A stretch of 64,000 nucleotides of DNA from Sandaracinobacteroides sp041675905 (GTDB taxonomy: Bacteria > Pseudomonadota > Alphaproteobacteria > Sphingomonadales > Sphingomonadaceae), in contig JBAYSX010000004.1 in assembly GCA_041675905.1 (NCBI GenBank), forward strand, positions 82,204 to 146,203. Direction: 5' to 3'. Of this stretch, positions 58,421-64,000 are shown in pieces. Below the pieces are notes generated by a model. The model worked only from the letters and a program-made list of their open reading frames with translations, searched no databases and was not told the DNA's origin. Each line of letters starts with the position of its first letter. Within the stretch, counting starts at the first letter, position 1. A program made the translations under genes and the position numbers.

Positions 58421-59653
58421 ATGAAAAATTATTCGACCGCCGCGCTTGCGGCGCTGGCTACGGGTTTGCTGTTTGCGGTTCCCGCGCAGGCGGATACGTG
58501 CATCGGTAATTGTGGCAGTTCCCTGCCCGGTGGAATCGCCGATGGCGTGGTGACGCCGGCCCCCACCGGGGACGGCAGCTATGACTGGGTATCGACCTTT
58601 CAGGGGCAGCAAGGGGCCGCGCGGATTGCCGGCTATTCCGATGGCGCAACCAACGGCTCGGAACTCATCTCCGATCCATTTTTTGCCACCGCTGGCCAGG
58701 AAGTGCGCTTCTGGTTCAACTATGTGACCAGTGACGGCGCGGGGTTTGCCGACTACAGCTTTGCGCAATTGCTGAACGCCGGCAGCACGAACGTTGCCGC
58801 CAATCTGTTCACTGCTCGCACCAAGCCCGCTGGAAATGTGATCGCGCCTGGCCTCGAACTGCCGGATCTGGAAGCGGTGCTGAATCCTGGCAATGTGTAT
58901 ATCACGCCGGGCGGCCCGTCGTGGAGCGCGTTGGGCGGATCTTCGGGGAGCTGCTATAGCAGCGGTTGCGGTTATACGGGGTGGGTAGAATCCGTTTATA
59001 CGGTGCAGCAGGCCGGTTCCTATCAACTGCGTTTCGGCGTCGCCAACTGGTCTGATACGGCCTATGATAGCGGGCTCGCATTCAGCGGCCTGCTGCTGGA
59101 TAACAGCGTCATTGGTGATGGTTCCTCGGCTGACAAGCCGCTGTTGCCTGGCAACATCGGCCCCAATGGCGAGTTTCAGTTCGAATTCGTCGCGACGCCC
59201 AACGAAACGGTCTTTATCGATCCCTTTATCACCACCGGCTATGATTATGCGGTGCAAAGCGGCCCGAACATCCTCTCGGCGCTGTTCCCGGACCTGACGT
59301 TTGACGTCGATGGCTATGAAATCTGGACGCTGGACATGACGACGTTCCTGGGCACGGCCCTGGGCGGTGTGCTGTTCGATTTCACCAGCCTGTTCGGTTA
59401 TGAAGATGGCATCACCGGCTTTGCGCTTCGGGGTATCGACGTCGCCAACGCTCTCGACCCCACCAATGTCACGGCGTTTGTCACCGGGCTGAATTTCGCG
59501 GATGCGGGAACCGTCCAGATGACGCAAACGCCGGTCACGACCTTCGTGCCGGATGCCAATGTCGTTCCCGAGCCGGCGACCTGGGCGATGATGATCGCCG
59601 GTTTCGGTCTGGTGGGTGGCGCGCTGCGTCGCCGCCGCGCCGTCGCCGCCTGA
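58421..59653 (+). CDS. PEPxxWA-CTERM sorting domain protein, secreted
   Basis: The 410-residue protein has a signal peptide (about 1-24, ending VPAQADTC), a body of beta-rich extracellular type, and the C-terminal sorting signal VPEPATWAMMIAGFGLVGG then RRRR. Such tails are processed by exosortase-type enzymes on the way to the cell surface in exopolysaccharide-producing proteobacteria. The body is reminiscent of an uncharacterised NCBIfam family of sphingomonad PEP-CTERM proteins (I think NF038132), and its binding function is unknown. AGGGGTG precedes the ATG. A terminator follows. Confidence 0.93.
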   Translation: MKNYSTAALAALATGLLFAVPAQADTCIGNCGSSLPGGIADGVVTPAPTGDGSYDWVSTFQGQQGAARIAGYSDGATNGSELISDPFFATAGQEVRFWFNYVTSDGAGFADYSFAQLLNAGSTNVAANLFTARTKPAGNVIAPGLELPDLEAVLNPGNVYITPGGPSWSALGGSSGSCYSSGCGYTGWVESVYTVQQAGSYQLRFGVANWSDTAYDSGLAFSGLLLDNSVIGDGSSADKPLLPGNIGPNGEFQFEFVATPNETVFIDPFITTGYDYAVQSGPNILSALFPDLTFDVDGYEIWTLDMTTFLGTALGGVLFDFTSLFGYEDGITGFALRGIDVANALDPTNVTAFVTGLNFADAGTVQMTQTPVTTFVPDANVVPEPATWAMMIAGFGLVGGALRRRRAVAA

Positions 59654-59680
59654 ACCCGATTGAAATCATCATAATAGAGA

Positions 59681-59716
59681 AAGCCGCTGGCCATCCGGCC
59701 GGCGGCTTTTTATTTT
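59681..59716 (+). terminator. rho-independent terminator of the PEP-CTERM gene
   Basis: AAGCCGC with TGGCC (59681-59692) pairs with GGCC and GCGGCTT across a short loop, followed by TTTTATTTT. A clear intrinsic terminator on the plus strand, 27 bases after the stop. Confidence 0.9.
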
Positions 59717-59779
59717 CCGTACTCCATCCTTTTCGGTCACGCGTGGATTTATTGCGCGCCGGGCGCTAAAGGGCAGCGC

Positions 59780-60748
59780 ATGACGAATCCCCCTCCTGCT
59801 GAATGGGCGCGGCAACGCGCGCTTTATACCGCCTTTCCATCGCACGCCGATCTGTGGCTGGATGATCTGGAACCGGCTCGCGCTGAAGTGACGGCGATGA
59901 TGCGAACATTGGCGGCGACCGTTCCAATAAAACTGCTGGCGGCGACGGAAGAGGCGGTTGCCGCCGCGCGCGCAGCGACGGCGGGCGCGGATGTCGAAGT
60001 CTTGCATCTGCCCTTCGGCGATATCTGGCTTCGCGATACCGCGCCGGTATTCCTGACGGCGGAACGCGCCGCAGGATTTATCTTCAACGGCTGGGGCGGC
60101 AAATACGAACTCGAGGGCGATGCGGGTGTCGCGCAAGCGGTCGCGGGTCATGCTGGCGCCACGCTTGCCGAGCATGATTTCGTGCTGGAGGGCGGGGCTA
60201 TCGATGGCGACGGTTCCGGACTGTTCGTCACCACCGAACAATGTCTGCTGAATCCCAACCGCAACCCCGGCGTTACGCGGCAGGTGATGGAACAACATCT
60301 GCGCGAGGCGCTGGGCGTGCGCCGGCTGATCTGGCTGGGCGATGGCCTGCTGAACGACCATACGGATGGGCATGTCGATAATCTGGCGCGCTTCGCCGCG
60401 CCCGGCACCTTGCTGTTGCCGGTATCGGCGGGGCCGGATGATCCGAACGCCGCCGTCTATGCCGATGCACGCCGGCGAGCAGAGGCGGCAGGGGTAGTCA
60501 TTCTCGATATGCCATCGGTCGGCCTTCTGATGCGGGATGGTGAAATCGTCCCGGCCTCCTATATGAATTTCGTGGTCGCCAATGGTCAGGTTGTAGTGCC
60601 GTTGTACGGCGCAGAGAATGATGGCGCGGCAGTGCGGGCACTGGAAAAAGCCTTCCCTCGCCATCGCGTTACTGGCCTTCAGGCAAATCATATTCTGACG
60701 GGTGGCGGCAGCTTCCATTGCATCACCCAGCAAGTGCCGGAGATATAA
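59780..60748 (+). CDS. aguA: agmatine deiminase
   Basis: The 322-residue protein hydrolyses agmatine to N-carbamoylputrescine and ammonia. It has RQRALYTAFPSHADLW, LPFGDIWLRDTAPVF, DFVLEGGAIDGDG, and the C-terminal GGGSFHCITQQVPE with the catalytic Cys314. It belongs to the guanidine-group amidinotransferase fold. The next gene, 2 bases away, encodes the enzyme for the following reaction, which supports the assignment. Confidence 0.95.
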   Translation: MTNPPPAEWARQRALYTAFPSHADLWLDDLEPARAEVTAMMRTLAATVPIKLLAATEEAVAAARAATAGADVEVLHLPFGDIWLRDTAPVFLTAERAAGFIFNGWGGKYELEGDAGVAQAVAGHAGATLAEHDFVLEGGAIDGDGSGLFVTTEQCLLNPNRNPGVTRQVMEQHLREALGVRRLIWLGDGLLNDHTDGHVDNLARFAAPGTLLLPVSAGPDDPNAAVYADARRRAEAAGVVILDMPSVGLLMRDGEIVPASYMNFVVANGQVVVPLYGAENDGAAVRALEKAFPRHRVTGLQANHILTGGGSFHCITQQVPEI

Positions 60749-60750
60749 GC

Positions 60751-61593
60751 GTGATCCACGTAGGTGCCGTGCAAATGGCGATGAGTAATAACCGCGATAC
60801 GGATATCGCCCGCGCCGCGACACTTGTGCGCGAGGCGGCAGCCAAGGGTGCGCAGATTATTCTGCCGCCTGAGCTGTTTGACGGCTATTATTTCTGCACG
60901 AGCCAGGATGAAGACCTGTTCGCCACCGCCCGCCCTGCAGGCAGCCACCCGGCGGTGGAAGCCATGCGCGAAGTCGCACGTAAAGAACATGTCTATATTC
61001 CCTGTTCCTTTTTCGAGCAGGACAGCCATCATTATTACAACAGCCTGGCCATGATCGACGATCAGGGTCAGGTGATGGGTGTCTATCGGAAAAGCCATAT
61101 TCCTGACGGACCGGGCTATATGGAAAAATTCTATTTCCGCCCGGGCAATACCGGCTTCAGGGTCTGGGAAACGCGCCACGGCACGGTGGGGGTCGGGATC
61201 TGCTGGGATCAATGGTATCCGGAAACGGCGCGCGCGATGATGCTGATGGGCGCGGATGTGCTGTTTTTCCCAACCGCGATCGGTGAAGAGCCGCATGATC
61301 CGTCCCTGGATACCCGGCGGCTATGGGTCAGGGCGATGGTCGGCCATGCCGTGTCCAATGTCGTGCCGGTGGTCGCCAGCAATCGCGTCGGCACCGAAAA
61401 TGGCCAGAAATTTTACGGAAACAGCTTCATTGCCGATCAGCGCGGCGATATGGCAGTGGAAATGGACACGGAATCCGAAGGCAGCATCACCGCCAGCTTC
61501 GATCTCGATACGATCGCCCGCCACCGTGCCGCCTTTGGCTTTTTCCGTGACCGTCGTCCGGAGCTTTACGGTCGGCTGGTCGAGGATCTTTGA
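60751..61593 (+). CDS. aguB: N-carbamoylputrescine amidase
   Basis: The 280-residue nitrilase-fold protein cleaves N-carbamoylputrescine to putrescine, CO2 and ammonia. The catalytic triad is E41 (LPPELFDG), K114 (YRKSHIPDG) and C151 (GICWDQWYPE). The start is GTG 60751, with GGAGA upstream; the frame to 60718 overlaps aguA and is not real. With aguA it gives a complete route from agmatine to putrescine. The 3' end overlaps the next gene by 28 bases. Confidence 0.96.
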   Translation: MIHVGAVQMAMSNNRDTDIARAATLVREAAAKGAQIILPPELFDGYYFCTSQDEDLFATARPAGSHPAVEAMREVARKEHVYIPCSFFEQDSHHYYNSLAMIDDQGQVMGVYRKSHIPDGPGYMEKFYFRPGNTGFRVWETRHGTVGVGICWDQWYPETARAMMLMGADVLFFPTAIGEEPHDPSLDTRRLWVRAMVGHAVSNVVPVVASNRVGTENGQKFYGNSFIADQRGDMAVEMDTESEGSITASFDLDTIARHRAAFGFFRDRRPELYGRLVEDL

Positions 61594-62216
61594 GCCACCG
61601 CGAGCGCGATCACATCGCGGAACATGGCGTCGGTCAGCCGGCCGGTATTCTGGTTGAGGCGCGAACAATGGTAGCTGTCCACCAGCACATAGCCGGTGTG
61701 CAGCTGGTGCACCGCGCCATGGGCGAAGCGCACTTTCGGCAATTTTCCACCCAGCACCTTCACGGCAGACTGGTGGGCAATTTCGCCAAGCGCCAGCACC
61801 ACCTGCAAGTTGGGCATGCCGCGCAAACTGTTGAACAGAAACGGTCGGCAGGCATGGATTTCGGCTGGCACCGGCTTGTTGCCCGGCGGCACACAACGGA
61901 CGGCGTTGGTGATCAGCACATCGCGCAAACACAATCCGTCTGCAGCGTGGCCGCCGTAAGTGCCTTGCGCAAAACCCAGTTCCTGAAGCGTGCCAAACAA
62001 CAACGATCCTGCGCCATCGCCGGTGAACGGTCGTCCCGTTGCATTGGCCCCGGAAAGGCCCGGCGCAAGGCCGACGATCGCCAGCCAGCCATCGGGATCG
62101 CCGAAATCTGGCACCGGCGCATTATGCCATTCGGGATGCGCCAGGCGTTGCTCCTGACGCAGGGCAACGAGGCGCGGGCACAAGGGGCAGTCGGGGGGTG
62201 GAAAATCACGATTCAT
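61566..62216 (-). CDS. uracil-DNA glycosylase, family 5 (UDGb-like)
   Basis: The 216-residue protein has an N-terminal cysteine pair CPLC (C10, C13) and a second pair in CVPPGNKPVPAEIHAC, consistent with an iron-sulfur cluster. The uracil pocket motif is GLAPGLSGANATGRPFTGD. Family 5 enzymes remove uracil and other deaminated bases from DNA. AGAAGG precedes ATG 62216. Its start codon overlaps that of folK in the sequence CATG. Confidence 0.9.
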   Translation of the reverse strand: MNRDFPPPDCPLCPRLVALRQEQRLAHPEWHNAPVPDFGDPDGWLAIVGLAPGLSGANATGRPFTGDGAGSLLFGTLQELGFAQGTYGGHAADGLCLRDVLITNAVRCVPPGNKPVPAEIHACRPFLFNSLRGMPNLQVVLALGEIAHQSAVKVLGGKLPKVRFAHGAVHQLHTGYVLVDSYHCSRLNQNTGRLTDAMFRDVIALAVAQRSSTSRP

Positions 62217-62760
62217 GCAGCCTTCTAGCAAACAGGTATCCGGCAAGCCATTGCGTGCCGTCGTCGCGCTTGGTTCCAACCGTTGCCATGGTCATCATGG
62301 GCGACCGCCGGCCATTCTAAAAGCGGCGACAGAGGCTTTGGAAGCCGGGGGCTTTCGTGTGATGACTCGGGCGCCGATCATCGAAACCGCGCCGGTTGGC
62401 CCATCCCACCGGCGTTTCGCCAACAGCGCGGTATTGGGCTTGTGGCAGGGTAGTCCACAGGAATTGTTGTTATGTTGCAAACAGATAGAGGAAGATTTCG
62501 GTCGACGTCGCAGCCGCCGCTGGGCGGCTCGCGTACTCGATCTGGATCTGATTGCCGTTGAGCAACTGGAGATCCGCGCGCGCGGTTTCATCCTGCCGCA
62601 CTATGCCATGGCGGAGCGCGATTTTGTCCTCACCCCGATGGCGGCGCTATGGCCAGGCTGGCGGCACCCGCGTTTGCACCTGACAGTGCGGCAAATGCTG
62701 GCGCGTATCAGGAAGTCGAAGCCGGTGCGCGACCGGAGCCCGGTGTCCGCTTGCCATTAA
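62215..62760 (+). CDS. folK: 2-amino-4-hydroxy-6-hydroxymethyldihydropteridine pyrophosphokinase
   Basis: FolK transfers pyrophosphate to the pterin in folate synthesis. The 181-residue protein has ALGSNRCHGHHGRP near the start, ETAPVGPSHRRFANSAV, and RRWAARVLDLDLIAVEQLEI. The usual LGSN block is present in its alphaproteobacterial variant. The ATG at 62215 is shared in overlap with the divergent glycosylase start. A TTG near residue 13 is an alternative. The 3' end overlaps the acyltransferase gene by 53 bases. Confidence 0.9.
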   Translation: MQPSSKQVSGKPLRAVVALGSNRCHGHHGRPPAILKAATEALEAGGFRVMTRAPIIETAPVGPSHRRFANSAVLGLWQGSPQELLLCCKQIEEDFGRRRSRRWAARVLDLDLIAVEQLEIRARGFILPHYAMAERDFVLTPMAALWPGWRHPRLHLTVRQMLARIRKSKPVRDRSPVSACH

Positions 62761-63847
62761 ACATCCATCGCAACAACGGCACCGGCGCAATCAGATAGTG
62801 GTGGATGGCGAAGCAAACAGGCGTGCCGACGAGAATGAGAAGCCCATAGATAACATAGACGTTATTCGTGATGCCAGTGAACAGGTGCGCCAGAAGATAA
62901 ATCACGGTCATATGAACCAGATAAAAAGTGTAAGATCCATCAACCAGAAATCGCAACACCGCACCGGGTTTGTTAACCCAACGCTGGAATACATACATCA
63001 GCGCGCAAATGATAAACATGGTGAGGCCCGAACCGGCAATCCAATATAGCATCCGCTCCGGTGCACGTGGCAATCCGAGATCGACATGACGCGTCATCAG
63101 ATAAAGCCCCGTGAACAGGATCAGGCCCGTCCAGCTCCATATATGGAGCGAGGCGAAAAGCCGCCGGTTCAGAAACGCCAGCAATCCAAGAACAAAATAT
63201 GAAAAATAAGTTAGCGTCGCTGATTCGATCCAGCCAAAGGGCGTGTCAGCGGAAAGTGGTCCGGTCAGCTTGTCGTGAATGAGCCGGCAGCCTGCGACGC
63301 CTACGGCCACCAGCGCCACATTCGCCCACGCCGTCCAGCCCGAGGTCAGATCGCAATAGTGATCGAGTGTACGCGACATGAAGGGGCGGCGGAACAGGAG
63401 CAACAGGGCCGGGGTTACGAGTGCGTAGGCGATCAGCGAAAACAAAAACCACAAGTGCAGATGCCAGACATCATTGCCTCGTGTCGGGGAGCGCCAGCCA
63501 CCGCCGAGCCATTCGCCAAACCCCATGAAATTATTATGCCAGATATGAATGAGCCAGGTCGTAACCGGATTGAGCAGCAAAAGAGTTGAAACCAGCGGAA
63601 ACACCAACACGCGCATCCGCCCACGGTAATAAGTGGAGATATCGGCGCTACGCGTTGCGACGAGGGCTGTGAAAAATCCGGAAATGAGCATGAACGTCGC
63701 CATCCGGAACAGATTGCTGGCATCCTTTACAAAAGTGAAAAAGGGATTGTCCGCGATGGTAGCCGCATGCACCATGATGCCAAACAGCATACAAAACGCG
63801 CGCAGGGCATCCATATGGATCAGGCGCGCGTGGCTATCCAGCTTCAT
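62708..63847 (-). CDS. acyltransferase family 3 membrane protein
   Basis: The 379-residue protein has about ten membrane helices and the family start HMDALRAFCMLFGIMVHAAT (about 12-31) with the catalytic-type His. Related proteins O-acylate glucans, lipopolysaccharide or other surface sugars, as in OpgC. No polysaccharide genes are near, so the substrate is open. ATG 63847 has GAGG upstream; the extension to 63895 is not supported. Confidence 0.9.
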   Translation of the reverse strand: MKLDSHARLIHMDALRAFCMLFGIMVHAATIADNPFFTFVKDASNLFRMATFMLISGFFTALVATRSADISTYYRGRMRVLVFPLVSTLLLLNPVTTWLIHIWHNNFMGFGEWLGGGWRSPTRGNDVWHLHLWFLFSLIAYALVTPALLLLFRRPFMSRTLDHYCDLTSGWTAWANVALVAVGVAGCRLIHDKLTGPLSADTPFGWIESATLTYFSYFVLGLLAFLNRRLFASLHIWSWTGLILFTGLYLMTRHVDLGLPRAPERMLYWIAGSGLTMFIICALMYVFQRWVNKPGAVLRFLVDGSYTFYLVHMTVIYLLAHLFTGITNNVYVIYGLLILVGTPVCFAIHHYLIAPVPLLRWMFNGKRTPGSGRAPASTS

Positions 63848-63954
63848 CAATGGCTTCCTCTTTCCCAGTCGCGGACTCCTAGCGCCGATCGACATTCAGG
63901 ATTCCCAAGAGGCTTGATTGCTGATTTACAGGTTTTCGCGATTGAGCGGAGGCT

Positions 63955-64000
63955 ATGGTGGGCGTGAAGCGGTACGAGTTGAGCGAGGCGCAATGGACGC
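63955..64000 (+). mobile_element. IS5-like transposase, N-terminal fragment cut by the window edge
   Basis: Fifteen codons read MVGVKRYELSEAQWT, the usual start of IS5-family DDE transposases (K/R-RYELS then E-A-Q-W). A GGAGG ribosome site lies directly before the ATG. The left end of the element should lie in 63848-63954, but the terminal repeat cannot be fixed without the right end. The identification rests on these few residues only. Confidence 0.55.

Overview
The window looks like a chromosomal segment of an alphaproteobacterium, most likely of the order Sphingomonadales. The evidence is: a protein with a PEPxxWA-type C-terminal sorting signal (VPEPATWAMMIAGFGLVGG followed by RRRR), a CcrM-type GANTC adenine methyltransferase, a very large (about 1530 residue) NAD-glutamate dehydrogenase, short-HisG-type histidine synthesis (hisZ), and a high GC content with GTG and TTG starts. 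Almost all DNA is protein coding and the content is overwhelmingly housekeeping. No CRISPR array, prophage, plasmid origin or tRNA was recognised. The one mobile element is the first few codons of an IS5-like transposase at the right edge.

Layout. 1-2 kb: the 3' part of an MmgE/PrpD-family gene and a coupled MobA-like nucleotidyltransferase. 2-7.2 kb, minus strand: the operon serC-serA-hisZ-purA, headed by a leader that can fold into two hairpins. 7.3-12 kb: a LOG-family hydrolase, a membrane-anchored cytochrome c, pheA, and metC-sseA. 12.1-17.5 kb: a PAS_5-like protein and the giant glutamate dehydrogenase. 17.6-18.9 kb: rpsF-rpsR-rplI. 18.9-19.3 kb: terminators and the decayed tail of a second PEP-CTERM gene. 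19.3-27.7 kb, minus: rpoB-rpoC with a near-consensus promoter and a 200-base leader. 28-32.2 kb, minus: MAPEG-nagZ-scpA-gshB-dedA-hypothetical. 32.4-35.5 kb, plus: rpmF-plsX-fabH-ihfA-merR. 35.5-39.9 kb: pdxH (minus), then a DnaJ-class co-chaperone, a YihY-family membrane protein, fabI and aroC. 40-41.6 kb: a DUF302 protein, a small membrane protein, the RNase P RNA gene and a chorismate-lyase-like protein. 41.7-46.6 kb: ndk, an HNH nuclease, gluQRS, a HIG1-like protein, a PduO-type adenosyltransferase, a 3-hydroxyacyl-CoA dehydrogenase and argB. 46.6-49.5 kb, minus: rodZ-like, cpoB and tilS. 49.6-56.6 kb: typA, tadA, ilvD (minus), then glmM-thiD-rnhB. 56.6-58.2 kb: ccrM with an unusual upstream region, and a GFA-family protein. 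58.4-64 kb: the PEP-CTERM protein, aguA-aguB, a family 5 uracil-DNA glycosylase, folK, an acyltransferase, and the transposase start.

Functional themes are amino-acid and purine synthesis (serine, histidine, phenylalanine, arginine, branched-chain, sulfur amino acids), fatty-acid synthesis initiation and elongation (plsX, fabH, fabI), translation and transcription core components, cell-wall precursor supply and recycling (glmM, nagZ), and polyamine synthesis from agmatine (aguA, aguB).

The most interesting non-coding signal is the rnhB-ccrM intergenic region. Eight GANTC sites, the target of the methyltransferase encoded immediately downstream, lie within 156 bases, and an imperfect 23-bp stem hairpin carries two of them. 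Other items worth a look are the PEP-CTERM gene remnant between rplI and rpoC, the in-frame sseA-TGA-metC junction, paired ATTGGCGCA repeats around the ilvD promoter, and operator-like inverted repeats in the rpmF and ihfA promoters.
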